This document shows, in pieces, positions 32,716-41,069 of a stretch of DNA of 64,000 bases. This stretch comes from JACVRW01 sp963803085 (GTDB lineage Bacteria; Actinomycetota; Thermoleophilia; Solirubrobacterales; Thermoleophilaceae), in the NCBI GenBank assembly GCA_963803085.1, contig CAWDLE010000015.1, positions 15,312 to 79,311 on the forward strand. Direction: 5' to 3'. How positions within the stretch are numbered: position 1 is the first letter of the stretch; the number at the start of each line of letters is the position of its first letter. The position numbers and the translations under genes were made by a program. The notes under the pieces are model-generated. The model had not been told where the DNA came from, searched no databases, and was given only the letters and a program-made list of their open reading frames with translations.

Positions 32716-33017
32716 CCCCTGATGAGACTTACGACGATCGAGCTGACGATGATCAGCACGAAGGTGGCCACGATCGGGCTCAGGTCAAGTCCGGCGCCGC
32801 CCAAGCGAACCGGCGGCAGGATGCGGCGGAAGAGGTTCAGGTACGGGTCCGTCACGTCGGTCACGAACTTCAGGGCGGCGGAGAGGTAGCGGTTGTACGG
32901 CATCCGCGGAATCCAGCTCATGAGGATGCGGATGAAGATCAGGACGAGGTAGACGAGCGAAAGCGTGTAGACGTAGTCGGCCACGTCCCCGCGGGTGATC
33001 GCGAAGTAGGTGTTCAC
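32712..33017 (-). CDS. YggT family membrane protein
   Basis: 101 residues from the GTG at 33017, which overlaps the proC stop (GTGA). Two membrane segments flank the family motif: LVYLVLIFIRILMSWIPRMP, then VTDPYLNLFRRILPPVRLGG and LDLSPIVATFVL. YggT proteins lie beside sepF and division genes across Gram-positives and cyanobacteria; their molecular role is uncertain. Confidence 0.92.
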   Translation of the reverse strand: MNTYFAITRGDVADYVYTLSLVYLVLIFIRILMSWIPRMPYNRYLSAALKFVTDVTDPYLNLFRRILPPVRLGGAGLDLSPIVATFVLIIVSSIVVSLIRG

Positions 33018-33772
33018 CGTGTGGCCTCCACGACCGTGTCCACCGCCGCGCGGCAAACATCCCTGAGGCCGCGCTCCTCGAGCGTGATCAGGCCCTTCTC
33101 GGTCACCCCGCCCGGCGTTGCCACTCGGGCGCGCAGTCCCGGAGCGTCGTAGTCGTGCTGTGCGAGGTAGTCCGCCGTGCCGCCCATCGTCTCGACGACC
33201 ATTCGCATGGCGTCATCTGGATCAAGGCCGTGCGCGGCCCCGGCCTCGGCGAAGCTCTCCGCCACCAGGGCCATGAATGCCGGTCCGCAGCTCATCAGCG
33301 CCATCGCGGGCTCGATCAGGGGCTCTTCGTCGAGCGGGATCACGGCGCCGGCGCGACCCATCAGAGCGAGAATCTCGTCCTCGGGGCCGTCCGACGCGCC
33401 CGGTCCGGCGATGTAGCAGAGCACCCCGCGCCGCACCTCGGTCGGCATGTTCGGAATGAAGCGGTAGACCGAGGCGCCTGGGTAGGCCGCGGCGACCTGG
33501 TCGGTGGTGGTTGCGGCGAGGATCGAGACGACCACCCGTGCGCCGTCACCCACCTCAGCGGCAACGTCGTCGAGCTGCTTCGGCTTGTGGCAGAGCACGA
33601 GCACGTCGGCGCGCTCGGCCAGCTCTGCATTCGAGCCCACGGCCTCTCCGCCGAGAGCCTCCGCGAGCGCGGTGGCCTTCGCCTGGTCAACGTCGTACAC
33701 GAGGACGGGCTCACCGATGCCGCGAGCAAGCGCGGACGCCATGTTCCCTGCCCCGATCAGACCCAGCCTCAT
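33014..33772 (-). CDS. proC: Pyrroline-5-carboxylate reductase
   Basis: 252 residues. N-terminal Rossmann motif LGLIGAGNMASALARGI, the VLCHKPKQL strand, RFIPNMPTEVRRG, and the dimerisation/active-site signature ending ARVATPGGVTEKGL, close to the ProC PROSITE pattern. It reduces pyrroline-5-carboxylate to proline with NAD(P)H. It follows the sepF terminator and couples to yggT. Confidence 0.94.
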   Translation of the reverse strand: MRLGLIGAGNMASALARGIGEPVLVYDVDQAKATALAEALGGEAVGSNAELAERADVLVLCHKPKQLDDVAAEVGDGARVVVSILAATTTDQVAAAYPGASVYRFIPNMPTEVRRGVLCYIAGPGASDGPEDEILALMGRAGAVIPLDEEPLIEPAMALMSCGPAFMALVAESFAEAGAAHGLDPDDAMRMVVETMGGTADYLAQHDYDAPGLRARVATPGGVTEKGLITLEERGLRDVCRAAVDTVVEATR

Positions 33773-33815
33773 CGCCGCCGCACTCTATCGGCGGCGAACG
33801 GAAACACCTGGCTGC

Positions 33816-33836
33816 GCGCCGGGCAACGCCCGGCGC
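33816..33836 (-). terminator. Hairpin between sepF and proC
   Basis: GCGCCGGGC and GCCCGGCGC pair perfectly around AAC. It starts 11 bases after the sepF stop and 44 bases before the proC start, so it probably ends the sepF transcript, at least in part. Confidence 0.65.
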
Positions 33837-33846
33837 TTGCCCAACA

Positions 33847-34386
33847 TCACGACTGGTTGAAGAAGCCCTTCTCGATCAGCCGCGCACGTTCCTCGGCCGA
33901 GACCTCGACGTTGCGAGGGGTGAGAAGGAACACCTTGTCGGCGATCCGCTGCATTCCGCCGTCGAGCGCGTAGGTGAGTCCGGATCCGAAGTCGATCAGC
34001 CGCTTCGACAGGTCGGTGTCCGTGCCCTGGAGGTTGAGGATCACGGGCACGCCGTCCTTGTACTGGTCGGCGATCTGCTGGGCGTCGTTGAAGCTCTTGG
34101 GGATCACCAGGTGCACCTGGATGTCCCCGCCGCCGCGCCCGCCGTTGCCGCCCACGGGGCGCAGGACACGAGTCTCGCGACCGCCACTGCGCGGCTCGTC
34201 GGCAAAGATGTCGTCGAACTCGTCACGGCGCCGGCGCTGAAGCCGGCGCACGTTCGGGCGCTCCCGGTAGCGATCCTCTAGCTCGGCCTCCGGCTCGGGC
34301 TCCTGAATCGCCTCGTAGCGCGGATCCTCCTCCTCGGCCAAGCCGAAGTAGACCAGCGTGCGGTGCCATGTGTCGCGAAGCGCCAT
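33847..34386 (-). CDS. sepF: Cell division protein SepF
   Basis: 179 residues from the ATG at 34386. The N-terminal amphipathic start MALRDTWHRTLVYFGLAEEE serves as membrane anchor in the family. An acidic, Arg-rich linker follows, then the SepF core: VHLVIPKSFNDAQQIADQYK, VILNLQGTDTDLSKRLIDF, GSGLTYALDGGMQRIADKVF and LLTP. It tethers FtsZ to the membrane. YggS and YggT genes are nearby, but the usual yggS-sepF adjacency is split by the plus-strand block at 34.5-37 kb. Confidence 0.95.
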   Translation of the reverse strand: MALRDTWHRTLVYFGLAEEEDPRYEAIQEPEPEAELEDRYRERPNVRRLQRRRRDEFDDIFADEPRSGGRETRVLRPVGGNGGRGGGDIQVHLVIPKSFNDAQQIADQYKDGVPVILNLQGTDTDLSKRLIDFGSGLTYALDGGMQRIADKVFLLTPRNVEVSAEERARLIEKGFFNQS

Positions 34387-34472
34387 ACGACCGTGAAGTT
34401 CGAGCGTAAGCGGGAAACTCCTTGTCCAGGCAAGGTACCAGTCGGTTGGGCTCACCTAGACTGCAACGGCGC

Positions 34473-35150
34473 ATGGCGCACGTGGGCGAATCGGTGGGCA
34501 GGCACTACCGCGGCGAGCTCGGCGAGGAGTACTTCGACTGGCAGGGCAGCGGCGCCGACGTGAACGCCGCGATCGAGAGCACGAAGTTCGCGCCGCACGT
34601 CTCCCTCACGGACACCGTTGTGGACTTCGGCTGTGGCGCCGGAGCGCTGCTCGCGAAACTGCGGATCGGCGAGGGAGTCGGGGTGGAGCCGAACCCGCCC
34701 GCCCGCGGCGCAGCGAAGGCGCGTGGCGTCCGGGTGGTCGCGTCCACTGGCGAGCTGGAGGACGCGATGGCCGACGTGGTGATCTCGAATCACGCGCTCG
34801 AGCACACGCTCGCGCCGCTGAGCGAGCTCCGCGAGCTGCGCCGCATCCTGAAGCCGGGCGGCCGGCTCGTGCTGTGGCTCCCACTCGACGACTGGCGCAC
34901 CCAGCGCCACTCGAGCGACGAGGACGTGAATCACCACCTGTACACGTGGACTCCGCTGCTGCTCCACAACCTGCTCGACGAGGCCGGCTTCGAGGTGCGG
35001 GAGTGCCGCGTCGTCACGCATGCCTGGCCGCGCTTTCATCAGACGCTGTTCAGGCGGCTCCCGCGGCCCGCCTTCGACCTGCTGGCGCGAATGTGGGCGG
35101 TTCTACGCCGGCGCCGTCAGGTGATGGCGCTGGCGGAGCGGCCGACTTAA
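34473..35150 (+). CDS. Class I SAM-dependent methyltransferase
   Basis: 225 residues, starting at the ATG at 34473 (MAHVGESVGRHYRGELGEEY). SAM motif VVDFGCGAGALLAKL, then GVEPNPPARGAAKARGVRV, VVISNHALEHTLAPLSELRE and ILKPGGRLVLWLP, the set typical of UbiE/COQ5-like enzymes acting on small molecules, lipids or surface sugars. The acceptor is unknown. It is divergent from sepF with 86 bases between starts. Confidence 0.85.
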   Translation: MAHVGESVGRHYRGELGEEYFDWQGSGADVNAAIESTKFAPHVSLTDTVVDFGCGAGALLAKLRIGEGVGVEPNPPARGAAKARGVRVVASTGELEDAMADVVISNHALEHTLAPLSELRELRRILKPGGRLVLWLPLDDWRTQRHSSDEDVNHHLYTWTPLLLHNLLDEAGFEVRECRVVTHAWPRFHQTLFRRLPRPAFDLLARMWAVLRRRRQVMALAERPT

Positions 35151-35174
35151 GGCTCGTCCGATATACCACGGAGC

Positions 35175-35525
35175 GTGACCGTTAACCGGGCGGTACCCAA
35201 CATCAAGTCCGATCGACCCGCTGCGACGCGCGACTTCTTCGTCGACCTGCTCGGCTTCGAGGTGGCGATGGACCTGGGCTGGGTCGTGACGGTGGCGTCG
35301 CCGACCAACCCCTCGGCCCAGGTGACCATCATCGGTAACGACGACATGGCGGCGCCCGGCATCTCCGTGGATGTGCCTGACGTCGATGCCGTTCACGCCA
35401 GGGCCGTGGAGCAAGGCTTGGAGATCGCCTATTCGCTCCGTGATGAGGACTGGGGGGTCCGGCGCTTCATGCTTCGCGAGCCGAGCGGCACGATCGTCAA
35501 CGTCGTCTCTCACCGCTCGGGCTGA
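35175..35525 (+). CDS. VOC/glyoxalase-fold protein
   Basis: 116 residues, GTG start. The two beta-alpha-beta-beta-beta modules of the vicinal oxygen chelate fold are visible: NIKSDRPAATRDFFVDLLGF, GISVDVPDVDAVHARAVEQG and VRRFMLREPSGTIVNVVSH. The terminal Glu position of the metal site is present in FMLREPSG. The reaction is unknown: glyoxalase, dioxygenase or antibiotic-binding forms share the fold. Confidence 0.85.
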   Translation: MTVNRAVPNIKSDRPAATRDFFVDLLGFEVAMDLGWVVTVASPTNPSAQVTIIGNDDMAAPGISVDVPDVDAVHARAVEQGLEIAYSLRDEDWGVRRFMLREPSGTIVNVVSHRSG

Positions 35526-35533
35526 CCGCCGGG

Positions 35534-36376
35534 GTGGCAACGCCGACCGAGTTCCAGGTCCTGCGCCAGATCCCGGGCGCCGGCTCGATCACCCTGAAGG
35601 GCGAGGAGGTCGGCGACGGGCCGCCCGTGGTGCTGCTGCACGGCCTGTCGGCCACCCGTCGCAACGTCGTGCAGGGCTCGCGCGCGCTCGTGAAGCGCGG
35701 ATATCGCCTGATCTCGTACGACGCGCGGGGCCACGGGGCCTCCCAGCCCGCCCCCAGTTACGAGTACTCGGATCTCGTCGCCGACCTGGACGCGGTTCTC
35801 GAGCAGCTCGAGCTCGACAGGGCTGCCCTCGTCGGCAGCTCGATGGGCGCGGCCACGGCCATGGCGTTCACGCTCGAGCAACCCGAGCGCGTGCCGGCGC
35901 TCGTGCAGATCACGCCGGCCTACACGGGCTATGCCCGCACGGGCGACGTGGACGGCGAGTCGTGGGAGAAGCTCGCCACCGCGCTCGACGGCGGAATCGA
36001 GGAGTTCATCAGAGTGGCCCAGCCGGGGAACCTGCCCGAGCGCTGGCGCGAGGTGGCCCGAGAGGCCACCCGCCAGCGGATGGAGCGCCACGCCGACCTG
36101 AGCGCTGTGGCGGAGGCCCTGCGCGACGTCCCGAGCTCGATCGCCTGGAAGGGCCTCGACCGCCTCTCCGAGCTCCAGGTGCCCGTGCTCGTCGTTGGCT
36201 CGCACGACGACTCGGACTGGCTCCATCCGCTCGGAGTGGCCGAGGAGTACTGCCGCAAGCTCCCGAACTGCGAGCTGGTGGTCGAGGAGAAGGGACAGTC
36301 GCCGCTCGCATGGCAGGGCGCGCGCCTGTCGAACGTGATCGCGGACTTCTTCGAAGGCGTGGGTTACACGGCGTGA
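35534..36376 (+). CDS. Alpha/beta hydrolase with substituted catalytic histidine
   Basis: 280 residues, GTG start eight bases after the VOC stop. Oxyanion motif LLHGLSATRRN, RGHGAS, nucleophile elbow GSSMGA (S103) and a later acidic loop VGSHDDSDWLHPL are all in order. Where the third triad member is expected (GHSPH-type), the sequence reads EEKGQSPLAWQ, so Gln255 replaces the usual His. Either another residue serves, such as H231, or the protein is a binding or inactive member. Substrate unknown. Confidence 0.82.
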   Translation: MATPTEFQVLRQIPGAGSITLKGEEVGDGPPVVLLHGLSATRRNVVQGSRALVKRGYRLISYDARGHGASQPAPSYEYSDLVADLDAVLEQLELDRAALVGSSMGAATAMAFTLEQPERVPALVQITPAYTGYARTGDVDGESWEKLATALDGGIEEFIRVAQPGNLPERWREVAREATRQRMERHADLSAVAEALRDVPSSIAWKGLDRLSELQVPVLVVGSHDDSDWLHPLGVAEEYCRKLPNCELVVEEKGQSPLAWQGARLSNVIADFFEGVGYTA

Positions 36377-36438
36377 GAGACTGCGCCATCGGCTGATGGC
36401 CGCGGGAGGTGCCTCGTCCAAAGGATCGGAGGTCCACG

Positions 36439-36963
36439 ATGGGCATCACTCGAAGGAGCGCCGCGGCGCTGACCGCGCTGGCCGCATGCTCGGCGGCCCT
36501 GGCCGGCACGGCCGAGGCAAAGAGGTATCCGGTATCGGGCACGCAGACCGTCGTCGAAGGAACCGACGACGAGTTCCGGATGGCCGGTGACCTGGTCGGC
36601 ACTTGGAGGATCACGGCGTTCAAGCCGCTTGGCACCGAGCCGATGTTCGCGGCGAGGGGCCGGGAGCTCTTCCGGGGCTGTCTCGACCTCGGACACGACG
36701 GCAAGTGTGCCGGCGATCCCTCCGGCAAGCTGAGGCTGAAGTTCCGGTACTGGGCGCTGTTCGCCCCAGGCGGCGCTCTGCGCGGCGGCGCGTGCTGGCA
36801 TCCGATCATCGGTGGGACCGGTGCGTTCAAGAACGCCCGCGGCACCATCCAGATGCTCGACGTGCCCAAGGAGGGCGGCGGCGTCGAGACCCACTACGCC
36901 GGCAATGTCACGACGGGAGGGCACGCGACCGCCTCGGCGGCGTCGCGCATGAGCTGCGGCTAG
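36439..36963 (+). CDS. Exported protein, possible dirigent/allene-oxide-cyclase-like barrel
   Basis: 174 residues from the ATG at 36439, with GGAGGT at 36428-36433. Signal peptide about 1-27 (RRSAAALTALAACSAALAG, then TAEA). The mature part has two Cys pairs and the phrase PIIGGTGAFKNARGTIQM, similar to the GGTGxYxxARG turn of dirigent/AOC-like beta barrels. No catalytic role can be deduced. Its last three bases overlap the yggS stop on the other strand. Confidence 0.7.
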   Translation: MGITRRSAAALTALAACSAALAGTAEAKRYPVSGTQTVVEGTDDEFRMAGDLVGTWRITAFKPLGTEPMFAARGRELFRGCLDLGHDGKCAGDPSGKLRLKFRYWALFAPGGALRGGACWHPIIGGTGAFKNARGTIQMLDVPKEGGGVETHYAGNVTTGGHATASAASRMSCG

Positions 36964-37566
36964 TCGTAGAGGACGCTGCCGAGGCGCACGATCGTCGCGC
37001 CCTCCTGGGCGGCGACCTCGTAGTCCTGAGACGTGCCCATCGAGAGGCGGGCGAGCCCGTGCTCGCCCGCCAGCTCGGCCAGCCGGGCGAAGTGGCGCCG
37101 GTTCTCCTCGGCCTCGCTCCACGAACGGCGGCATCGTCATCAGACCCGTCACGGGCACGGGGCAGCGGGCGATGAAGTCCGCGAGGGCGTCCGGGGCGAT
37201 TCCGGCCTTCTCGTCCTCGCCCGCCACGTTCACCTGGACCAGGACCTCCTTGGCCGGGTACTGCGCGAGCTTGGAAAGCGCCGACTCCGACGCCAGCGAA
37301 TGAATCAGCCGTACGTGCGGCGCCACGTCCTTCACCTTGCGGCTCTGGAGCTGGCCGATGAAGTCCCATGTGAACAGGTCGCCGTGCGCCTCCTGTTTCT
37401 CCAGCAGCTCCTGCGCCCGGTTCTCGCCCACCAGCTCGATGCCCGCCTCGGCAAGGGCGGGCAGGTCAGCCGCCTCCACGTACTTCACGGCCGCGAGGAT
37501 CTCGACCTCGGAGCCGATCTGCTCGCGCACCCGCTCGAGGTTGCGCCGTACGCGCTCAGGATCCAT
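36960..37566 (-). pseudogene. yggS: YggS/PROSC-type PLP-binding protein, +1 frameshift at 37116
   Basis: The first frame (ATG 37566) has VRRNLERVREQIGSEVEILA, then AVKYV with the PLP Lys, VGENRAQELLEK, DFIGQLQSRKVKDV and GLMTMPPFVE. The end lies in another frame: EAEENRRHFARLAELAG, LSMGTSQDYEVAAQEGAT and VRLGSVLYD. Dropping one base at 37116 joins VE to EAEENRR, giving a normal product. YggS keeps PLP and amino-acid pools balanced. The start overlaps the pgeF stop by 11 bases. Confidence 0.85.
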
Positions 37567-38264
37567 CGCGCACGATGATGCCCGCCTGGCGGCCGGTGAC
37601 GCCGTCGTCGCGGCGGTGTGAGAAGTACAGGTCCGGGGAGCAGCTCGTGCAGCGGTCCACGTGCTCCACATCGGAGACGCCGGCAGCCGCGAGCTGAGCC
37701 GAGATCACCGCCCGTAGGTCGAGCATGTGTCCGGTCGCCGCTTCCTCGATGCCCGAGAAGGCCTCCAGCACCTCGTCTCCCACCTCGTAGCAGCACCCAC
37801 CGATACCGGGACCGACCGCAGCGGCGGGCACACCGGCGAAGCGCGAAACAGCTCTTCTCGATGATCCCGCCGGCGAGTGGACGCCAGCCGCAGTGCAGCA
37901 TCGCGACCTGCTCGCCGTCAGAGAGTGCGACCGGATAGCAGTCGGCCACGAGCACCAGCAGGCCGATGCTGGGCTCGCGGGTGAGATGGCCGTCCACCTT
38001 CTCGAGGTCCTTGTCGCCCGGCTGCGCGTACGCGCGATCGGGCGGCGGTCCCGTCCATTCCTTCAAGTCCGTGCCGTGCACCTGCCAGCCCATCGCCACC
38101 CGCTCCGCCTCCACGCCGGCCTGCGCGGCCGCGCGGCGGCGGTTCTCGGTCACATGCTCGGGGTCGTCGGCGGTCAGGATCCCCAGGTTCAGGGACTCGT
38201 ACGGCCCCACGCTCACTCCCCCCTGACGGGTGGTGAAGGTCACGTGGGCGCCCGGAAGCCTCAC
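37556..38264 (-). pseudogene. pgeF: PgeF/YfiH multicopper-type polyphenol oxidase family, +1 frameshift at 37853
   Basis: The first frame begins at a GTG (38264) sharing GTGA with the cca stop. It has FTTRQGGVSVGPYESLNLG, VHGTDLK, the metal-binding strands LVADCYPVALSDG and VAMLHCGWRPLAGGIIEK. The second frame carries VPAAAVGPGIGGCCYEVGDE, then DLYFSHRRDDGVTGRQAGII. Dropping one base at 37853 joins IIEK to AVSRFAGVPAAAVG. The family removes misincorporated L-Ser from peptidoglycan precursors or acts on purine nucleosides. The cca-pgeF-yggS order precedes the division genes in many actinobacteria. Confidence 0.85.
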
Positions 38265-39496
38265 TGCGCATGCTCCTGGGCGAGCAGAAGCGCGGTCTCG
38301 AGCTCCTCCTCGCGCCCCGACACGAGCCCGTCGAGCTTCCGGTTCAATGTCTCGTCGAGAGCGCGACCCACCGCCGGGCCCTCCGGGACGCCGGCCGCGA
38401 GCAGATCCGCCCCGGAGATCTCGAGGGCCACTGGCCGCAGCTCGGACACCCAGCGAAGGATCGGCTCGGACGGCGCGCGCAGTGCGAGTGCCAGCGCGAG
38501 CGCCTCGAGCGGCTCCTTCGCGAGCAGCGCGCGCAGCTCCGATGGCGAGTGCTCGCGCTCCCGCAGCGCCGCCGCGATCCTCGGCCCCACGCGGGCTGCG
38601 CGCGCGGCGGCGTCGCGTTCCTCCGCGGGCAGGTGCAGGTCGCCCAGCCACAGGTCGAGCTTCTCCGGCGTCTCCTCGATCAGTGCGGCGAGCGCTGCGA
38701 TGCCCGGGTCCGCCCCGATCGCGACGGCCCCCAGGGAAGCCGATGCCACCAGGTCGGGATCCGGATCGAGCTCCGGATGCAGGCCGGTGTGGATTTCCAG
38801 GTCACGCATCTGCTTGATCGCTGCCGGCGCGTCCAGCTCGCCCAGAAGGTCCATCAGCTCGTCTTTGATCCGAGCACCCGACACGGTCGAGAGGGCGTCG
38901 GCTGCCACGGCCTCGCGGGCCAGCCGCTCCGTCTCGGGGTCGAGTGCGAAGCCGAGCCGCACGGCGTAGCGCACCGCGCGCAGGAGTCGCGTGGGATCGT
39001 CGAGGAAGCTGCGCTCGTGGAGCACGCGCACGAGCCGCGCCTCCATGTCCGGCAGGCCGCCGGTCGGGTCGTATAGGTGTCCGAGATCGTCGCCCGTGAG
39101 GCCCACCGCCATGGCGTTGATGGAGAAGTCACGCCGCCGGAGGTCGTCGAGCAGCGACGCAGGGGCCACGCGCGGGAGCTCGCCCGGCGAGTCGTAGGCC
39201 TCCTTGCGGGTGGTCGCGAAGTTGTACGAGGTGGCCGGCGTCTCCACGGTCGCCGTGCCGAAGCGCTCGTACTCGCGAGCGTCGCTTCCCAGGCGCTCCG
39301 CCACCGCCCGCGCCGCGGAGCGGGCGTCGCCCTCCACGGCGATGTCGATGTCGTTCGGCACCGCGCCGCGCAGCAGGTCGCGCACCGCCCCGCCGACGAG
39401 GTACGCGGGCTCCAATCCCTCGAGCGCGGGAAGCAGCCGCTCCATGCCCGGCACCCGCCGGACCCGTTCGCGCAGGTCGCCCGGGGGCGCGCTCAT
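38261..39496 (-). CDS. CCA tRNA nucleotidyltransferase / poly(A) polymerase family protein
   Basis: 411 residues. Class II nucleotidyltransferase head: AYLVGGAVRDLLRGAVPNDI, then DIAVEG with the metal Asp pair, and LRRRDFSINAMAV, DPTGGLPDMEARLVRVLH, FLDDPTRLLRAVRYAVRLGF. The C-terminal helical part is Ala- and Glu-rich. No HD domain is seen. It may add CCA to tRNA, or only C or A, as split forms do. It overlaps hisF by one base. Confidence 0.87.
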   Translation of the reverse strand: MSAPPGDLRERVRRVPGMERLLPALEGLEPAYLVGGAVRDLLRGAVPNDIDIAVEGDARSAARAVAERLGSDAREYERFGTATVETPATSYNFATTRKEAYDSPGELPRVAPASLLDDLRRRDFSINAMAVGLTGDDLGHLYDPTGGLPDMEARLVRVLHERSFLDDPTRLLRAVRYAVRLGFALDPETERLAREAVAADALSTVSGARIKDELMDLLGELDAPAAIKQMRDLEIHTGLHPELDPDPDLVASASLGAVAIGADPGIAALAALIEETPEKLDLWLGDLHLPAEERDAAARAARVGPRIAAALREREHSPSELRALLAKEPLEALALALALRAPSEPILRWVSELRPVALEISGADLLAAGVPEGPAVGRALDETLNRKLDGLVSGREEELETALLLAQEHAQ

Positions 39497-40344
39497 CAGA
39501 GCCTCACCGGAATCCCGGCGTCACGCATACGTTCCTTCGCCTCGCGCACGGTGTGATGACCGTAATGAAAGATCGAGGCGACAAGAACCGCGTCGGCCCC
39601 TCCCTGTTCGACGGCGTCCACGAGGTGATCGAGGGTGCCCGCGCCACCCGAGGCGATCACCGGCACGTCCACGGCTTCCGACACCGCCCGGGTGAGCGTG
39701 AGCTCATACCCGTCCTCGGTGCCGTCGCGGTCCATGCTCGTGAGCAGGATCTCCCCCGCGCCGCGCTCCACGCCCTCGCGCGCCCACTCGATGGCGTCGC
39801 GCCCGACCGCTGTGCGCCCGCCGTTCACGTACACGCCGTAGTGCGCGAGGGGGCGGGCTTGGCCCGCACCGGAGCGATGCCCGTAGTGCGCGAGGGGGCG
39901 GGCTTGGCCCGCACCGGAGCGATGCGTATCCGAGCCGTCGTCCTCGCGACGGGCGTCGATCGCCAGCACCACGCACTGGGCGCCGAACACCTCGGCGAGC
40001 TCTGAGAGCAGGTCGGGGCGCGCCACCGCGGCGGAGTTCACCGAGACCTTGTCGGCGCCGGCGTCGAGCACGGCCTGGGCGTCCTCCACCGAGCGCACGC
40101 CGCCGCCGATCGTGAACGGGATGAACACGTCGTCGGCGCAGCGGCGCGCGAGCTGCGCCACCGTCTCGCGCTTCTCGTGCGACGCGGTGATGTCGAGGAA
40201 GACGATCTCGTCCGCGCCCTCCTCCTGGTAGCGCACGGCCAGCTCCACGGGATCGCCGGCGTCGCGCAGGTTCACGAACTCCACGCCCTTGACCACGCGG
40301 CCCTTGTCCACGTCGAGGCACGGGATCACGCGCCGTAGGAGCAT
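39496..40344 (-). CDS. hisF: Imidazole glycerol phosphate synthase cyclase subunit with a repeat insertion
   Basis: 282 residues, about 30 more than usual. The TIM barrel is otherwise complete: IPCLDVDKGRVVKGVEF with catalytic D11, PFTIGGGVRSVEDA, VVLAIDARRED with the second catalytic Asp, GEILLTSMDRDGTEDGYEL and VIASGGAGTLDHLVDAVEQG. After AIDARREDDGSD two identical 15-residue units (HRSGAGQARPLAHYG) are inserted before VYVNGGRT, in the loop after strand 5. They are encoded by a perfect 45-bp tandem repeat. The loop is mobile in other HisF proteins, so activity may survive. Partner of HisH. Confidence 0.93.
   Translation of the reverse strand: MLLRRVIPCLDVDKGRVVKGVEFVNLRDAGDPVELAVRYQEEGADEIVFLDITASHEKRETVAQLARRCADDVFIPFTIGGGVRSVEDAQAVLDAGADKVSVNSAAVARPDLLSELAEVFGAQCVVLAIDARREDDGSDTHRSGAGQARPLAHYGHRSGAGQARPLAHYGVYVNGGRTAVGRDAIEWAREGVERGAGEILLTSMDRDGTEDGYELTLTRAVSEAVDVPVIASGGAGTLDHLVDAVEQGGADAVLVASIFHYGHHTVREAKERMRDAGIPVRL
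39836..39925. repeat. Perfect 45-bp tandem repeat with internal palindrome inside hisF
   Basis: Two identical 45-base units (39836-39880 and 39881-39925). Each contains GCGGGC-TTG-GCCCGC (first copy 39853-39867) flanked by GTGCGCGAGG and GGAGCGATGC. The length is a multiple of three and the frame stays open. A diverged unit occurs in hisZ (45068-45106) and a degenerate one near 21199, so this is a dispersed element rather than local slippage alone. Confidence 0.9.
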
Positions 40345-41069
40345 CAGGCGTCGAGCACCTCCTGGCCCTCGCGGACCCCGAAGCGCCCCTCGTAGAGCGC
40401 CTTGCCGGAGATCACGCCGGCGAGGTTCAGGACCCGCATCTCCCTCAGGGCGCGCAGGTCCTCGATCGAGCCGATACCGCCGGAGTAGAGGAAGCGCCCC
40501 CGCACAGCCTCGGACACGCGCCTCACCTCGTCGAGATCGGGTCCCTCCAGCATCCCGTCGCGGTCCACGTTCGTATAGACGAAGCGGGTGACGCCCCGCT
40601 GCTGCATGCGCCGGATTGCGTCCTCGCCCCTCATTTGAGTCTCGCGCGTCCAGCCCGCCACCGACACCATCCCGCCGCGCACGTCCACCCCCACGAGGAT
40701 GCGCGAGGTGAACGCCGAGAGCGCCTCGTCGAGCAGGTCGGGATCCGTGAACGCGGCCGTGCCGAGCACCACGCGGCTGGCGCCCGCGGCAAGCGCCCGG
40801 CGGATCGAGGCGATCGAGCGCAGGCCGCCGCCAAGCTCCACAGGCACGTCCAGCTCGGCAGTGATGCGCTCCACGTGATGCAGGTTGGCCGGCTCGCCCT
40901 CGCGCGCGCCGTCGAGGTCGACGACGTGCAGGAAGCGCGCGCCCGCCTCGACGAAGGAGCGCGCGGCATCGAGCGGGTCATCGGCGTAGACCGTCTCGTC
41001 GTCGAAGTGCCCCTGGCGCAGCCGGACCGCCTTGCCGTCGCGGATGTCCACCGCCGGCAGGAGAATCAT
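40344..41069 (-). CDS. hisA: ProFAR isomerase
   Basis: 241 residues from the ATG at 41069, which overlaps the hisH stop (ATGA). Motifs: LLPAVDIRDGKAVRLRQG with the catalytic Asp, FLHVVDLDGA, VELGGGLRSIASIRRAL, GVDVRGGMVSVAGW and TNVDRDGMLEGPD. It isomerises ProFAR to PRFAR in histidine synthesis. In many actinobacteria the same enzyme (PriA) also serves tryptophan synthesis; the sequence alone does not decide this. Confidence 0.95.
   Translation of the reverse strand: MILLPAVDIRDGKAVRLRQGHFDDETVYADDPLDAARSFVEAGARFLHVVDLDGAREGEPANLHHVERITAELDVPVELGGGLRSIASIRRALAAGASRVVLGTAAFTDPDLLDEALSAFTSRILVGVDVRGGMVSVAGWTRETQMRGEDAIRRMQQRGVTRFVYTNVDRDGMLEGPDLDEVRRVSEAVRGRFLYSGGIGSIEDLRALREMRVLNLAGVISGKALYEGRFGVREGQEVLDA

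Noticed and set aside
39836..39925. CRISPR-like repeat
   Set aside because: Only two directly adjoining copies without spacers, and inside an intact hisF frame.
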